64,000 nucleotides of DNA from Haemophilus parainfluenzae (GTDB lineage: Bacteria > Pseudomonadota > Gammaproteobacteria > Enterobacterales > Pasteurellaceae). Location: positions 21,798 through 85,797 of the forward strand of contig NZ_QEPZ01000007.1 in the NCBI RefSeq assembly GCF_003253005.1, read 5' to 3'. Both the position numbers and the translations under genes were made by a program. Positions 21,426 to 31,786 of the stretch are shown in pieces; within the stretch, counting starts at the first letter, position 1; every line of letters starts with the position of its first letter. The notes under the pieces were generated by a model, which was not told where the DNA came from, did no database searches, and was given only the letters and a program-made list of their open reading frames with translations.

Positions 21426-22376
21426 ATGACAATTTATGCAGATAACTCATACTCAATCGGTAATACTCCATTAGTTCGTTTAAAACATTTCGGACACAAT
21501 GGTAACGTTGTTGTAAAAATTGAAGGCCGTAACCCAAGCTTCAGCGTGAAATGCCGTATTGGTGCCAATATGATTTGGCAAGCAGAAAAAGACGGCATTT
21601 TAACAGCGGGTAAAGAAATTGTAGATGCAACCAGCGGTAACACTGGTATTGCTTTGGCTTATGTAGCTGCTGCGCGCGGTTACAAAATCACCTTAACCAT
21701 GCCTGAAACCATGAGTCTTGAACGTAAACGTTTATTACGTGGTTTAGGGGTAAATCTTGTGCTCACTGAAGGCTCAAAGGGGATGAAAGGTGCGATTGCC
21801 AAAGCTGAAGAAATCGTGGCATCTAACCCAAATCATTATGTGATGCTAAAACAATTTGAAAATCCGGCTAACCCAGACATTCACCGTCAAACTACCGGTG
21901 AAGAAATCTGGAAAGATACTGAAGGTAAAGTTGATGTCGTAGTTGCCGGCGTGGGTACTGGTGGTACAATTACCGGTATTTCTCGTGCGATCAAATTAGA
22001 TCACGGTAAAAAAATTACCTCTGTGGCGGTTGAACCAACAGAATCACCTGTTATTAGCCAAACCCTTGCAGGTCAAGAAGTGAAACCGGGTCCACACAAA
22101 ATTCAAGGTATCGGTGCGGGCTTCATTCCAAAAAACTTAGATTTATCATTAATTGATCGCGTGGAAACTGTAGATAGCGATACGGCAATTGCTACCGCTC
22201 GTCGCTTAATGGCTGAAGAAGGTATTCTTGCGGGTATTTCTTCAGGTGCTGCAGTGGCAGCGGCTGACCGCTTGGCAAAACTACCAGAATTCCAAGATAA
22301 ATTAATTGTTGCGATCTTACCTTCTGCATCAGAACGTTATTTAAGTACGGCGTTATTTGAAGGTATTGAAGCTTAA
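21426..22376 (+). CDS. cysK: Cysteine synthase A (O-acetylserine sulfhydrylase)
   Basis: 316 residues. The PLP lysine is K42 in [10 protein letters not shown], and the substrate-binding loop is TSGNTG. The PLP phosphate is held by GTGGTITG near 177-184. It makes cysteine from O-acetylserine and sulfide. CysK also binds the CdiA-CT toxin and CysE in other bacteria (established). It follows cysZ and precedes a cystine-type ABC transporter, so the region is devoted to sulfur supply. Good ribosome-binding site AAAAGGACAG. Confidence 0.96.
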   Translation: MTIYADNSYSIGNTPLVRLKHFGHNGNVVVKIEGRNPSFSVKCRIGANMIWQAEKDGILTAGKEIVDATSGNTGIALAYVAAARGYKITLTMPETMSLERKRLLRGLGVNLVLTEGSKGMKGAIAKAEEIVASNPNHYVMLKQFENPANPDIHRQTTGEEIWKDTEGKVDVVVAGVGTGGTITGISRAIKLDHGKKITSVAVEPTESPVISQTLAGQEVKPGPHKIQGIGAGFIPKNLDLSLIDRVETVDSDTAIATARRLMAEEGILAGISSGAAVAAADRLAKLPEFQDKLIVAILPSASERYLSTALFEGIEA

Positions 22377-22402
22377 TCTATTGATTGAATTCATTTAATC
22401 TG

Positions 22403-22429
22403 AGGTCTGTTTTTACAGACCTTTTTTTG
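22403..22429 (+). terminator. cysK terminator
   Basis: AGGTCTGT / ACAGACCT, 8 bp stem with a 4-base loop, followed by seven T's. Confidence 0.9.
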
Positions 22430-22559
22430 TTTATTAATTAAACAAATTTTATTTGATATAACTAAAGGAAATAATTCATAAATAAATAATACTTTTCTTT
22501 TCTTTTTCGCTTCTTATAATTCATTTCACTTTCGTTATTTATCTACAAAAGGAATACTT

Positions 22560-23333
22560 ATGAAAAAATCATTTTTTAGCACCGCACTTTTAGCGGCAGG
22601 ATTAGCCCTTTCTACTTTTGCCAACGCAGGTGAAATTGCTGATCGCGTTGAACAAACTAAAACTTTATTAGTCGGTACTGAGGGAACTTATGCCCCATTC
22701 ACTTTCCATGACAAAGATGGCAAATTAACCGGTTTTGATGTGGAAATTATCGAAAAAGTCGCACAAAAATTAGGTTGGAAAGTCGAATTCAAAGAAACCG
22801 CTTGGGACGGTATGTATGCAGGTTTGAATGCAAAACGTTTTGATGTTATTGCGAACCAAACCAATCCAAGCCCAGAACGTTTAAAAAAATATGATTACAG
22901 TGCACCTTATAACTACTCTGCTGGTGTAATCGTGACTAAAGCTGATAACGATAGCATTAAATCATTCCCTGATTTAAAAGGTAAAAAATCTGCACAATCT
23001 GCAACCAGTAACTGGAGCAAAGACGCACGTGATAATGGTGCAATTATCGTAACCGTTGATAGCTTGGCACAAAACCTTGAGGCGGTAAAACAAGGTCGTG
23101 TTGATGCAACAGTAAACGATAAGCTTGCAGTATTAGATTACTTCAAAAAACAACCTAACTCAGGCTTAAAAATTGCTGTAGAAAGTGATAAAAAAATCCC
23201 GACCGGTTTTGCTTTCTTGAAAGGTGAAGAACCTCTTATTGCAAAAGTAAACCAAGCACTTGAAGAACTACGCAAAGACGGAACGTTAAAACAAATTTCA
23301 ATCAAATGGTTTGGCGATGACATTACTCAATAA
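22560..23333 (+). CDS. Cystine/polar amino acid ABC transporter, periplasmic binding protein
   Basis: 257 residues with a signal peptide (cleavage after ANA, residue 23). It is a family 3 solute-binding protein ([33 protein letters not shown] hinge), resembling FliY/TcyJ and HI1080-type proteins. It captures a small amino acid, most likely cystine given the preceding cysK, though the ligand is not proved by the sequence. A TATAAT box at 22515-22520 may serve the promoter. It overlaps the permease gene by 17 bases. The uptake signal ACCGCACTT forms part of the signal-peptide coding region (near 22581). Confidence 0.9.
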   Translation: MKKSFFSTALLAAGLALSTFANAGEIADRVEQTKTLLVGTEGTYAPFTFHDKDGKLTGFDVEIIEKVAQKLGWKVEFKETAWDGMYAGLNAKRFDVIANQTNPSPERLKKYDYSAPYNYSAGVIVTKADNDSIKSFPDLKGKKSAQSATSNWSKDARDNGAIIVTVDSLAQNLEAVKQGRVDATVNDKLAVLDYFKKQPNSGLKIAVESDKKIPTGFAFLKGEEPLIAKVNQALEELRKDGTLKQISIKWFGDDITQ

Positions 23334-24033
23334 TTGGTTAGCCAGCCTTCCATTTATGACCACAGAACGAGCTGATTATGTAATCAGCTCGTTTTGGCCT
23401 ATGATGGAAGGGGCAATTTTATATACGATCCCCCTTGCGGTTATTTCCTTCTTTTGCGGTTTATTCATTGCGGTTATCGTGGCTGTGATTTGCACATTGC
23501 CACATCCCAATTTAATGACCAAAATACTGCAGGGCATTTGTCGCACTTATATTTCAATTATTCGTGGTACGCCAATGTTGGTGCAGATCTTCATTATCTT
23601 CTACGGTTTACCTGAAGTTGGTATCAAGCTAGAACCTTTTCCAACCGCAATTATTGCGTTCTCCATTAACATTGGTGCTTATGCGGCAGAAACGGTAAGG
23701 GCCTCCATTCTTGCGATTCCTAAAGGTCAATGGGAAGCCTCTTATGCGATAGGCATGAATTACACACAAGCTTTCTTGCGTACTATTATGCCGCAAGCTT
23801 TACGTATTTCAGTCCCTTCGCTATCAAACACTTTCATTAGCACAGTGAAAGATACATCCCTTGCTTCACTCGTTTGGATTGCAGAATTATTCCGTGTAGC
23901 ACAAAACATCACAGCCGAAAACTACGAATTTATTTTAATTTATAGTGAAGCGGCTCTCATTTATTGGGTATTCTGTTTTGTGCTGTCGATAGGGCAAACC
24001 CGCTTAGAAAAACGCCTTTCTCGCCATTTATAA
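23317..24033 (+). CDS. Amino acid ABC transporter permease (HisM/TcyL-like)
   Basis: 238 residues from the ATG at 23317. A TTG two codons earlier (23311) is a less likely start. It overlaps the binding-protein gene by 17 bases. It has about five membrane segments, and the EAA loop ([24 protein letters not shown]) contacts the ATPase. Motif [17 protein letters not shown] is typical of the polar amino acid permease family. The protein forms the inner-membrane channel as a homodimer, since no second permease is present in the operon. Confidence 0.92.
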   Translation: MTLLNNWLASLPFMTTERADYVISSFWPMMEGAILYTIPLAVISFFCGLFIAVIVAVICTLPHPNLMTKILQGICRTYISIIRGTPMLVQIFIIFYGLPEVGIKLEPFPTAIIAFSINIGAYAAETVRASILAIPKGQWEASYAIGMNYTQAFLRTIMPQALRISVPSLSNTFISTVKDTSLASLVWIAELFRVAQNITAENYEFILIYSEAALIYWVFCFVLSIGQTRLEKRLSRHL

Positions 24034-24042
24034 GGACTGGTT

Positions 24043-24813
24043 ATGTTAAAAGTCACGAATATTCAGAAAAGTTTTAATGGCCACCATGTATTAAAAGGCA
24101 TTGATTTTGAAATTAATAAAGGTGAAGTGGTTGCCATTCTGGGCCCATCAGGTTCAGGTAAAACGACCTTTTTACGCTGTTTAAATTTGCTCGAACGCCC
24201 AGAAAAAGGAGTATTAGCATTTACCGATGGAAGCTTAACCATTGATTTCAGCAAGAAGATCAGCAAATCCGATGAACTAAAATTACGTCGTCGTTCCTCA
24301 ATGGTGTTCCAACAATACAATCTATTTCCCCACCGCACAGCACTTGAAAATGTGATGGAAGGGATGGTGGTTGTGCAAAAACAACCCAAAGAGAGTGCAC
24401 GTGAAAAAGCCTTGGCATTATTGGAAAAAGTTGGTTTAAAAGCGAAAGCGGATTTATATCCCTCTCAACTTTCTGGTGGTCAACAGCAACGTATAGGAAT
24501 TGCTCGAGCTTTAGCGGTTAAACCCGATATTATCTTGTTAGATGAGCCTACTTCTGCTCTTGACCCGGAACTCGTTGGTGAAGTGTTACAGGCACTCAAA
24601 ATGCTCGCACAAGAAGGCTGGACAATGATTATCGTCACACATGAATTGAATTTTGCCAAAGACGTGGCAGATCGCGTGATTCTCATGGAAAATGGTCAGG
24701 TAGTTGAACAAAATACCGCGACTAAATTCTTCAGTCATCCACAGCAAGAGCGCACCAAACAATTCTTATTGCAAGCTAAAATGCCAATGGAATTCGAAGA
24801 TTATTGTATTTAG
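24043..24813 (+). CDS. Amino acid ABC transporter ATP-binding protein
   Basis: 256 residues with Walker A GPSGSGKTT, Q-loop FQQYNLFPH, signature LSGGQQQRIGIARAL, Walker B IILLDEPTSALDP and the switch histidine in VTHE. It belongs to the GlnQ/TcyN group. It follows the permease by 9 bp and ends in a strong hairpin, closing a three-gene transporter operon. Confidence 0.93.
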   Translation: MLKVTNIQKSFNGHHVLKGIDFEINKGEVVAILGPSGSGKTTFLRCLNLLERPEKGVLAFTDGSLTIDFSKKISKSDELKLRRRSSMVFQQYNLFPHRTALENVMEGMVVVQKQPKESAREKALALLEKVGLKAKADLYPSQLSGGQQQRIGIARALAVKPDIILLDEPTSALDPELVGEVLQALKMLAQEGWTMIIVTHELNFAKDVADRVILMENGQVVEQNTATKFFSHPQQERTKQFLLQAKMPMEFEDYCI

Positions 24814-24826
24814 TCCCCCTAAATAT

Positions 24827-24870
24827 AAAAAGAGCGGTCAAAAAACATCATGAATTTTGACCGCTCTTTC
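24827..24870. terminator. Bidirectional terminator built of variant uptake motifs
   Basis: AAAGAGCGGTCAAAA / TTTTGACCGCTCTTT, a 15 bp perfect stem. The arms are AAGAGCGGT, one base off the uptake signal AAGTGCGGT. Stops the ABC operon and convergent glpF. Confidence 0.88.
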
Positions 24871-24882
24871 TATTTGAATAAA

Positions 24883-25626
24883 TTACATAATGGCGTTATA
24901 GAATACCGCTGCTAAAGCCGCCCCGATAAATGGACCTACAACCGGAACCCAACTGTATCCCCAGTCTGATTTGGCTTTTAATGTGCCACCAAGGAAAAGA
25001 CCTAAGGTTAAACGTGGACCAAGATCTCGAGCTGGGTTAATCGCATAGCCGGTTGTTCCACCTAAGCTTAAACCAATTGCCCAAACTAAAATCGCTACTG
25101 GTAATGCCCCGATAGAACCTAAACCAATTGGCGTGCTTTCTGCTGTGCCTGGTAACGTAATATTTGCACCTGCAAGGTAGAAAATTACGAAGACGAGTAC
25201 GAAGGTACCAACAATTTCGTTCACTAAGTTGATTGGATAGTTACGAATTGCTGGTTCAGTACAGAAACAAGCGCGTTTTAAGCCCTCTTCTTCGGTCGCT
25301 GCAAAATGATCTTTATACATAATGTAAACCAACAACGCACCTACCATGCCCCCCACAACTTGTGCCGCGATGTAGCCAGGAACCAGCTCCCAAGCAAATG
25401 CACCCTTCATTGCCACACCAAGTGTTACCGCTGGATTTAAGTGTGCCCCGCTGTAAGGACCAGTCACAACAACCGCCACATACACCGCAAATGCCCATGC
25501 GGTAGTAATCACAATCCAACCAGAACTTTGCCCTTTCGTTTTATTTAAACATACGTTGGCTACCACACCGTTACCTAACAGGATTAAGAGTGCTGTGCCA
25601 AAAAATTCTGCAAAATAGGCATTCAT
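24883..25626 (-). CDS. glpF: Glycerol uptake facilitator (aquaglyceroporin), divergent type
   Basis: 247 residues with six helices and the two MIP half-helices HLNPAVT (N64) and AINPARDLGPR (N197, R200). The Asp after NPAR marks aquaglyceroporins. The selectivity filter reads W44, Y194, R200, where E. coli GlpF has W48, F200, R206. The sequence does not resemble the enteric-type GlpF that I recall in H. influenzae; the opening (NAYFAEFFGTALLILLGNGVVAN) and TGYAINPARDLGPR look more like Firmicutes GlpF. It lies divergently from glpK over 372 bp, where many genomes have glpFK in one operon. It moves glycerol across the inner membrane. Confidence 0.88.
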   Translation of the reverse strand: MNAYFAEFFGTALLILLGNGVVANVCLNKTKGQSSGWIVITTAWAFAVYVAVVVTGPYSGAHLNPAVTLGVAMKGAFAWELVPGYIAAQVVGGMVGALLVYIMYKDHFAATEEEGLKRACFCTEPAIRNYPINLVNEIVGTFVLVFVIFYLAGANITLPGTAESTPIGLGSIGALPVAILVWAIGLSLGGTTGYAINPARDLGPRLTLGLFLGGTLKAKSDWGYSWVPVVGPFIGAALAAVFYNAIM

Positions 25627-25682
25627 AAGAGAATCTCCAAATAATGATTAACTTAATGATTTCATTGAAGAAATCTTGCTTT

Positions 25683-25697
25683 GCAATTTGGTTCGTT
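25683..25697 (+). promoter_or_regulatory. Candidate GlpR half-site, glpF side
   Basis: GCAATTTGGTTCGTT, near-identical to 25925-25938 except for one inserted G. DeoR-family regulators such as GlpR recognise TTCG-containing sites. Inference by repetition only. Confidence 0.4.
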
Positions 25698-25856
25698 GTT
25701 TGATCAAATATTGAGATACTCAAAGTGAGTGGCTTCATTATCTAGCTTTAGCCAATTAATTCAATAGATGAAACCGATCTATTTTCTAAAAATGAGAGAG
25801 CGATCACATTATTTTGTGCGTTAACGCAATCATCCACATATTTTCAGAAAAAAATC

Positions 25857-25872
25857 TGTGATACCTATCACA
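25857..25872. promoter_or_regulatory. CRP site upstream of glpK
   Basis: TGTGATACCTATCACA: both half-sites match TGTGA-N6-TCACA exactly, with AAA/TC flanks. This is the ordinary CRP type (CRP-N), not the Sxy-dependent type. It implies cAMP control of glycerol use. Confidence 0.85.
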
Positions 25873-25924
25873 AAACCCAACATTGCTTGTTCCAATTAAA
25901 TTCGAATTCAATTAAGTTAGGTTC

Positions 25925-25938
25925 GCAATTTGTTCGTT
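25925..25938 (+). promoter_or_regulatory. Candidate GlpR half-site, glpK side
   Basis: GCAATTTGTTCGTT, repeating the motif near glpF. It lies about 60 bp before the glpK ATG, where a repressor could block transcription. Confidence 0.4.
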
Positions 25939-25998
25939 TAAGCTCAAAATTTCTTCATTCATTTAATGAGAGTGCCAAACACTCTAAGGAATAGAACC

Positions 25999-27510
25999 AT
26001 GACAGACAAAAAATACATCATCGCTTTGGACCAAGGTACCACAAGCTCTCGTGCAGTATTATTAGATCATAATGCGAATGTTGTCGAAATCGCCCAACGT
26101 GAATTTACACAAATTTATCCACACGCAGGCTGGGTGGAACATAATCCAATGGAAATTTGGGCAACACAAAGTTCAACATTAAACGAAGTGGTTGCAAAAG
26201 CAGGCATTACCTCAGACGAAATTGCGGCAATTGGTATTACTAACCAACGTGAAACCACCATTGTGTGGGAAAAAGCAACCGGCACACCGGTTTATAACGC
26301 GATTGTGTGGCAATGTCGTCGTACTGCAGATATTACAGACAAACTTAAAGCGGATGGTCACGAAGAATATATCCGCAACACCACAGGTTTAGTGGTGGAC
26401 CCATATTTCTCAGGTACCAAAGTAAAATGGATTTTGGACAATGTCGAAGGCGCGCGCGAAAAAGCGGAACGCGGTGAGCTTCTATTTGGTACCGTCGATA
26501 CCTGGCTTGTGTGGAAATTAACCCAAGGCCGTGTGCACGTAACGGATTACACCAACGCATCCCGTACCATGTTATTTAACATCCATACGAAAAAATGGGA
26601 TGACAAAATGTTGAAATTATTAAATATTCCACGCTCTATGCTACCTGAAGTACGTAATTCGTCCGAAGTATATGGCCAAACCAACATCGGGGGTAAAGGA
26701 GGCGTACGTATTCCTGTTGCAGGTATTGCGGGTGACCAACAAGCAGCACTTTACGGCCATCTATGCACACGCGCAGGCCAAGCGAAAAATACCTATGGTA
26801 CAGGCTGTTTTATGTTGCTACACACCGGTGATAAAGCCATTACCTCTAAAAATGGCCTATTAACCACCATCGCCTGTAACGCTAAAGGCGAACCTGAATA
26901 CGCACTTGAAGGTTCTGTATTTATTGCAGGTGCTTCAATCCAATGGCTACGTGATGAACTCAAAATCGTTCATGACAGCCATGACTCCGAATACTTCGCA
27001 CAAAAAGTCCCTGATAGCAACGGGGTATATGTTGTTCCAGCCTTCACTGGTTTAGGTGCACCATATTGGGATCCGTATGCACGCGGTGCAATTTTCGGCC
27101 TTTCTCGTGGTTCTAACCGTAACCATATTGTACGCGCAACCCTTGAATCTATCGCTTACCAAACCCGTGACGTATTAGAAGCAATGCAATCTGACTCAGG
27201 TCAACGCTTACAATATTTACGTGTTGATGGCGGCGCAACCAACAACAACTTCTTAATGCAATTCCAAGCGGATATTTTAGATGTGAACGTAGAACGTCCA
27301 GTCGTGAAAGAAGTAACTGCACTTGGTGCAGCTTACCTTGCTGGTCTTGCGGTTGGTTTCTGGAAAGATTTAGACGAACTTCACGACAAAGCACGTGTAG
27401 AACGTACCTTCACACCAGATAATGATGAAGAAAAACGTGAACGTCGTTATAAAGGCTGGAAAAAAGCAGTTAAACGCTCATTAGAATGGGCAAAAGAAGA
27501 CACGGAATAA
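25999..27510 (+). CDS. glpK: Glycerol kinase
   Basis: 503 residues from the ATG at 25999 (AAGGAATAGAACC before it). The frame extends 11 codons upstream to 25966, but [19 protein letters not shown] is the family N-terminus. FGGY kinase with ATP-binding DQGTTSSR and the C-terminal [16 protein letters not shown]. It phosphorylates glycerol to G3P, with known feedback by fructose-1,6-bisphosphate. Divergent from glpF and separated from glpTQ/glpABC by about 20 kb. Confidence 0.97.
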   Translation: MTDKKYIIALDQGTTSSRAVLLDHNANVVEIAQREFTQIYPHAGWVEHNPMEIWATQSSTLNEVVAKAGITSDEIAAIGITNQRETTIVWEKATGTPVYNAIVWQCRRTADITDKLKADGHEEYIRNTTGLVVDPYFSGTKVKWILDNVEGAREKAERGELLFGTVDTWLVWKLTQGRVHVTDYTNASRTMLFNIHTKKWDDKMLKLLNIPRSMLPEVRNSSEVYGQTNIGGKGGVRIPVAGIAGDQQAALYGHLCTRAGQAKNTYGTGCFMLLHTGDKAITSKNGLLTTIACNAKGEPEYALEGSVFIAGASIQWLRDELKIVHDSHDSEYFAQKVPDSNGVYVVPAFTGLGAPYWDPYARGAIFGLSRGSNRNHIVRATLESIAYQTRDVLEAMQSDSGQRLQYLRVDGGATNNNFLMQFQADILDVNVERPVVKEVTALGAAYLAGLAVGFWKDLDELHDKARVERTFTPDNDEEKRERRYKGWKKAVKRSLEWAKEDTE

Positions 27511-27528
27511 TCCTTCCTGATCAATAAT

Positions 27529-27568
27529 AAAGTGCGGTCAAAATCGCTTGTGTTTTTGACCGCACTTT
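27529..27568. terminator. Inverted uptake-signal terminator after glpK
   Basis: AAAGTGCGGTCAAAA / TTTTGACCGCACTTT, a 15 bp perfect stem with a 10-base loop. Serves glpK and the convergent unknown gene. Confidence 0.9.
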
Positions 27569-27580
27569 ATATTTTATCTA

Positions 27581-27964
27581 TTAACTATACTGCTGCCGAT
27601 ACTTCTCTAAATTATCTTGAAAATGCTGAATGTAATAGTCGATATCTTTTTCTCGGTAGCCAAGAATTCGGCCGATTTCACGTTCCACTTTTGGATCGAA
27701 ACCATTCACAGTGCTTGCAGGAAGTAGCACCTCCATTTGTTCAGCGAGTGCAAGAGATTGGGGTAAATAGACAATAAAATCAGTTAAGCAAACATCATTA
27801 ACATGACGTTGCACTGTTTTTGAATGAAGCATTCCTTGCTCAAGATAAGGGAGAAAGGCGTCAGGAATACCAAGCTCCTGATTGAATAATGCCACTTGCT
27901 TTTCGCCCCTTAACATTAATTCCAGCTCCTTGCCTTCATGCGGCCCAAGAATACCTTTTTCCAT
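27581..27964 (-). CDS. Unknown protein, 127 aa
   Basis: 127 residues, soluble, mostly helical in appearance. I do not recognise the family. Visible features are an opening GILGPHEGKELELMLRGEK, one Cys, and a closing LGYREKDIDYYIQHFQDNLEKY. No signal peptide or membrane segment. It lies between the glpK and tex terminators, so it is a single-gene unit. The AAAGGAATATTC before the ATG is a good ribosome-binding site, and the whole gap is filled by this frame, so I regard it as real. Codon use looks like that of its neighbours. Confidence 0.7.
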   Translation of the reverse strand: MEKGILGPHEGKELELMLRGEKQVALFNQELGIPDAFLPYLEQGMLHSKTVQRHVNDVCLTDFIVYLPQSLALAEQMEVLLPASTVNGFDPKVEREIGRILGYREKDIDYYIQHFQDNLEKYRQQYS

Positions 27965-27990
27965 AAGAATATTCCTTTCGTTGAAATAAA

Positions 27991-28023
27991 AAAGGGGATT
28001 GAATGATTGACCAGATCCCCTTT
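27991..28023 (-). terminator. tex terminator
   Basis: AAAGGGGAT / ATCCCCTTT, 9 bp stem, followed on the minus strand by a T run. Confidence 0.85.
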
Positions 28024-28066
28024 ATTGTACGCCTATTTGGCCACAATGTTCATCTAAATGACGAAA

Positions 28067-30385
28067 TTATTTTTTCCAATTTTTCAACGCATCGGCAAAG
28101 GCATTACCCATCGCACTATTTCCTCTTAGATTGCGATCTTGGCGAGGTGCATTACTTCTTGGTTTTGCACTTAAAGTGCGGTCAGATTTGCCGTCATTTT
28201 TGACCGCACTTTCATCTAATCGCATCGTCAACGCAATACGTTTACGCGGCACATCCACTTCCAATACTTTCACTTTCACGATATCGCCAGTTTTCACCAC
28301 TTGATGTGGATCTTCTACGAATTTATCGCTTAATGATGAAATATGTACTAAACCATCTTGGTGAACACCAATATCCACAAATGCGCCGAAGTTAGTCACA
28401 TTGGTGACGGTACCTTCTAAAATCATACCCGGTTTTAAATCGGTGATTTCTTCCACGCCTTCTGCGAATACCGCAGTTTTAAATTCACCACGCGGATCGC
28501 GCCCCGGTTTTTCCAATTCTTTGAAAATATCTTGGACGGTCGGTAAACCAAATTGCTCATCAATGAATTGTTTTACATCAAGCTGACGTACCACACCCGC
28601 ATTGCCCATTAAATCTTGGATAGATTGCGCGGTGGCTTGCAAGATTTTTTCGACCACAGGATACGCTTCTGGGTGGACACCTGAAGCATCAAGTGGATTT
28701 TTCCCGCCTGCAATACGCATAAAGCCCGCACATTGCTCAAAGGCTTTTGGCCCTAAACGCGGCACTTTTTTCAATTCACTACGGCTTTCAAAACGACCAT
28801 TTTCATCACGGTATTCCACAATGTTTTGCGCTAAGGTTTTCGTCATCCCTGCCACGCGAGCAAGTAATGGCGCGGATGCCGTATTCAAATCCACACCTAC
28901 CGCGTTTACACAGTCTTCCACCACTGCATCAAGTTTACGCGCAAGTTGGGTTTGGTTTACATCATGTTGATATTGCCCGACACCAATGGCTTTCGGTTCA
29001 ATTTTCACTAACTCCGCCAATGGATCTTGTAAACGACGGGCGATAGATACCGCACCACGTAAAGATACATCTAAATTAGGGAATTCATTTGCCGCAAATT
29101 CAGAGGCGGAATAAACCGATGCGCCCGCTTCACTCACCACAACGGTTTGTGGTTTATTTTCTTTAATTTCTTTAATCACTTCTTTCGCAAAGCGTTCGGT
29201 TTCACGAGAAGCGGTACCATTACCAATAGCAATTAACTCTACGTTATGTTTGCGGATTAAGCTGAAAATCGCCACTTGCGCTTCAGCTTCACGCCCCGTG
29301 TGTGGATAAATGGTGGTGGTATCTAATAATTTACCTGTGTTATCTACCACCGCGACTTTAACCCCCGTACGTAAGCCTGGGTCCAAGCCCATTGTGCTCT
29401 TCGCGCCAGCGGGTGCCGCCATTAAAAGTGCGGTCAGATTTCGAGCGAAAACATCAATAGCTTCCTCTTCCGCTTTTTCACGTAAACTTGCCATTAATTC
29501 CGTTTCTAAATGCAACGAAACTTTGATTTTCCATGTCCACGCAATCACTTGCTCACGCCATTTATCCGCAGGCTGACCCGTGAAACGTACATCTAAATAA
29601 TCACGAATAATCTCTTCACAATAGCTTTGGCGACTTCCCTCTTCTGCATCAGGATCAGCATTTAAGCTTAATTGTAAAATGCCCTCATTACGTCCACGGA
29701 ACATGGCTAATGCACGGTGAGAAGGCACATTTTTCAATAATTCTTGATGGTCGAAATAATCTTGGAATTTTGCGCCTTCCGTTTCATTGCCTTCGATCAC
29801 TTTGGATACGATAACGGCATTTTTCGCTAAATAATCACGGACTTTCGCTAATAAACCCGCATCTTCAGCAAAACGCTCCATTAAAATATAGCGTGCACCA
29901 TCAAGTGCTACTTTGGTGTCTGTTACGCCTTTATCAACATTCACAAATTCCGCTGCTGCCGTTTCAGGATCATTTTCCGGTTCGTTCCAAAGTAAATCAG
30001 CTAATGGCTCAAGACCGGCTTCAATCGCAATTTGCCCTTTCGTACGGCGTTTAGGTTTGTACGGCAAATACAAATCTTCTAATTCAGTTTTGCTTTGTGT
30101 CGCATAGATTTTGTCACGTAATTTATCGGTCAATTTCCCTTGATCTTCAATAGATTTCAAAATGGTTTGACGACGTTCTTCTAATTCACGTAAATAAATT
30201 AAACGGGTTTCAAAATGACGAAGTTGGGTGTCATCTAAGCCACCTGTGGCTTCCTTACGATAACGGGCGATAAATGGAATGGTGTTGCCATCATCTAATA
30301 ATTGAATGGCGGCGAGGATTTGTTGGGGTTGAACGGTTAATTCTGCCGCAATAATTTGGCTAATTTGTTGATTTAACATTGTCAT
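28067..30385 (-). CDS. tex: Transcription accessory protein Tex
   Basis: 772 residues, full length. N-terminal helical region, YqgF-like core ([20 protein letters not shown]), helix-hairpin-helix pair ([19 protein letters not shown]) and C-terminal S1 RNA-binding domain ([28 protein letters not shown]). Tex binds nucleic acid and associates with RNA polymerase; it affects toxin gene expression in other genera. Two nearby ATGs (30385, 30379) are possible starts. Divergent from greB, another transcription factor. An inverted uptake-signal pair lies inside the last coding part (28173-28212) and another single uptake signal near 29425. The C-terminal tail ([19 protein letters not shown]) is basic and variable. 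Confidence 0.95.
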   Translation of the reverse strand: MTMLNQQISQIIAAELTVQPQQILAAIQLLDDGNTIPFIARYRKEATGGLDDTQLRHFETRLIYLRELEERRQTILKSIEDQGKLTDKLRDKIYATQSKTELEDLYLPYKPKRRTKGQIAIEAGLEPLADLLWNEPENDPETAAAEFVNVDKGVTDTKVALDGARYILMERFAEDAGLLAKVRDYLAKNAVIVSKVIEGNETEGAKFQDYFDHQELLKNVPSHRALAMFRGRNEGILQLSLNADPDAEEGSRQSYCEEIIRDYLDVRFTGQPADKWREQVIAWTWKIKVSLHLETELMASLREKAEEEAIDVFARNLTALLMAAPAGAKSTMGLDPGLRTGVKVAVVDNTGKLLDTTTIYPHTGREAEAQVAIFSLIRKHNVELIAIGNGTASRETERFAKEVIKEIKENKPQTVVVSEAGASVYSASEFAANEFPNLDVSLRGAVSIARRLQDPLAELVKIEPKAIGVGQYQHDVNQTQLARKLDAVVEDCVNAVGVDLNTASAPLLARVAGMTKTLAQNIVEYRDENGRFESRSELKKVPRLGPKAFEQCAGFMRIAGGKNPLDASGVHPEAYPVVEKILQATAQSIQDLMGNAGVVRQLDVKQFIDEQFGLPTVQDIFKELEKPGRDPRGEFKTAVFAEGVEEITDLKPGMILEGTVTNVTNFGAFVDIGVHQDGLVHISSLSDKFVEDPHQVVKTGDIVKVKVLEVDVPRKRIALTMRLDESAVKNDGKSDRTLSAKPRSNAPRQDRNLRGNSAMGNAFADALKNWKK
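28173..28212. repeat. Inverted uptake-signal pair inside the tex coding sequence
   Basis: AAAGTGCGGTCA (28173-28184) and TGACCGCACTTT (28201-28212) form a 12 bp perfect stem with a 16-base loop, in frame within tex near its 3' end. It encodes part of the variable tail after the S1 domain, so selection against it is weak. Confidence 0.9.
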
Positions 30386-30485
30386 ACTTCTTTGTTATTA
30401 AAGGATTCAATAAAAACGGGAATAGAATACTGGTTTTAGACAACAGGCTCAAATATAATTCAAAAAAATTTCTTTTATTTTTATT

Positions 30486-30962
30486 ATGGCAAAATCAAAT
30501 TACATTACCCGTCAAGGCTGGCTTGCGCTTGACCAAGAACTTAAGTTTTTGTGGAAAGAAGAACGCCCCAAAGTTACCCAAGCGGTTTCAGATGCCGCCG
30601 CGCTTGGTGACCGCAGTGAAAACGCAGAATATATTTACGGCAAACGTCGCTTACGTGAAATTGATCGCCGTGTGCGTTTTCTTTCCAAACGCTTAGAAGT
30701 GTTACAAATCGTGGATTACCATCCGAAACAAGAAGGCAAAGTATTTTTCGGTGCCTGGGTTGAGCTAGAAGATGAAGAAGGCGAAGTGAAGCAATATCGC
30801 CTTGTCGGCTGCGATGAATTCGCTCCCGCTAAAAACTGGATCTCCATTGATTCTCCTGTCGCACGTGCCCTAATCGGGAAAGGTGTTGATGATGAAATTC
30901 ATGTTGAGACTCCCTCTGGCAAAGTCGTGCTCTATGTGAACCGAATTTGGTATGAGAAATAG
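30486..30962 (+). CDS. greB: Transcription elongation factor GreB
   Basis: 158 residues. The N-terminal coiled coil ends in the acidic tip, with the DRSENAEY motif (ALGDRSENAEYIYGKRR) characteristic of Gre factors. The C-terminal FKBP-like domain ends LYVNRIWYEK. It enters the RNA polymerase secondary channel and stimulates cleavage of backtracked RNA. The basic residues and length fit GreB rather than GreA. Divergent from tex over 100 bp. The ATG at 30486 is preceded by an AT-rich stretch with no clear Shine-Dalgarno. Confidence 0.95.
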   Translation: MAKSNYITRQGWLALDQELKFLWKEERPKVTQAVSDAAALGDRSENAEYIYGKRRLREIDRRVRFLSKRLEVLQIVDYHPKQEGKVFFGAWVELEDEEGEVKQYRLVGCDEFAPAKNWISIDSPVARALIGKGVDDEIHVETPSGKVVLYVNRIWYEK

Positions 30963-30983
30963 CGAAAGCGAAGTAGAAAAAAC

Positions 30984-31014
30984 AAAAGAGCGGTCAAAAT
31001 TGATCGCTCTTTTT
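30984..31014. terminator. Bidirectional terminator greB / deoD
   Basis: AAAAGAGCGGTCAA / TTGATCGCTCTTTT with a short loop, again based on the variant AAGAGCGGT uptake motif, with one mismatch in the right arm. Confidence 0.85.
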
Positions 31015-31033
31015 ATTCTATCAATCAGACAGA

Positions 31034-31750
31034 TTATCCGTTATCACCAATTAATACAGACGCTAACGCAATCTCAATCATATCATTGAAGGTTAATTGA
31101 CGTTCTTCTGCAGTGGTTTGCTCGTGTGTACGAATATGGTCTGAAACGGTACAAATACAAAGTGCTTTTGCACCATATTCTGCTGCTACACCATAGATAC
31201 CAGCTGCTTCCATTTCTACGCCTAAGATGCCGTATTTTTCCATCACATCAAACATGTCGAAATCTGGCGTGTAGAATAAGTCTGCAGAGAAGAGATTCCC
31301 TACGCGAACTTGTTTACCTTTTTCTTTTGCTGCTTGAACCGCAGCTTGTGCCATATCAAAATCAGCAATTGCAGCAAAATCGTTATCTTTGAAACGAATA
31401 CGGTTTACTTTTGAATCGGTACATGCACCAAGGCCGATGATGACATCGCGTACTTTAACATCCATACGTACAGCGCCACAAGAACCAACACGGATGATTT
31501 TCTTCACACCATATTCAGTAATTAATTCTTTCGCATAAATTGAGCAAGATGGGATACCCATACCGTGACCCATAACAGAGATACGACGACCTTTATAAGT
31601 ACCGGTATAACCCAACATATTGCGAACGTTAGTCACTTCTTTCGCATCTTCTAAGAATGTTTCAGCAATATATTTTGCACGAAGCGGATCGCCTGGCATT
31701 AATACAACATCTGCAAATGCGCCTTCAGGAGCGTTAATATGTGGAGTCAT
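31034..31750 (-). CDS. deoD: Purine-nucleoside phosphorylase DeoD
   Basis: 238 residues, hexameric DeoD type. The phosphate-binding region includes [11 protein letters not shown] and the RVGSCGAVR loop, and the sugar site has [13 protein letters not shown]. It splits purine nucleosides with phosphate to base and ribose-1-phosphate. It is downstream of nupC on the same strand, coupling uptake and breakdown. The 128 bp gap holds a PurR-like box and a strong hairpin. Confidence 0.96.
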   Translation of the reverse strand: MTPHINAPEGAFADVVLMPGDPLRAKYIAETFLEDAKEVTNVRNMLGYTGTYKGRRISVMGHGMGIPSCSIYAKELITEYGVKKIIRVGSCGAVRMDVKVRDVIIGLGACTDSKVNRIRFKDNDFAAIADFDMAQAAVQAAKEKGKQVRVGNLFSADLFYTPDFDMFDVMEKYGILGVEMEAAGIYGVAAEYGAKALCICTVSDHIRTHEQTTAEERQLTFNDMIEIALASVLIGDNG

Positions 31751-31786
31751 TGTTTTTTCCTCTTGTTGATAAATAAAAAATCATTT

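Larger units (their letters stand above)
25627..25998. promoter_or_regulatory. glpF/glpK divergent control region
   Basis: A 372 bp region without a gene (a longer glpK frame starts at 25966 but is not convincing). It holds a perfect CRP site (25857-25872) and two similar motifs, GCAATTTGGTTCGTT (25683-25697) and GCAATTTGTTCGTT (25925-25938), candidate repressor sites at the two ends. A TTCGCAATTTGTTCG stretch (25922-25936) puts two TTCG units 11 bp apart. Confidence 0.6.
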
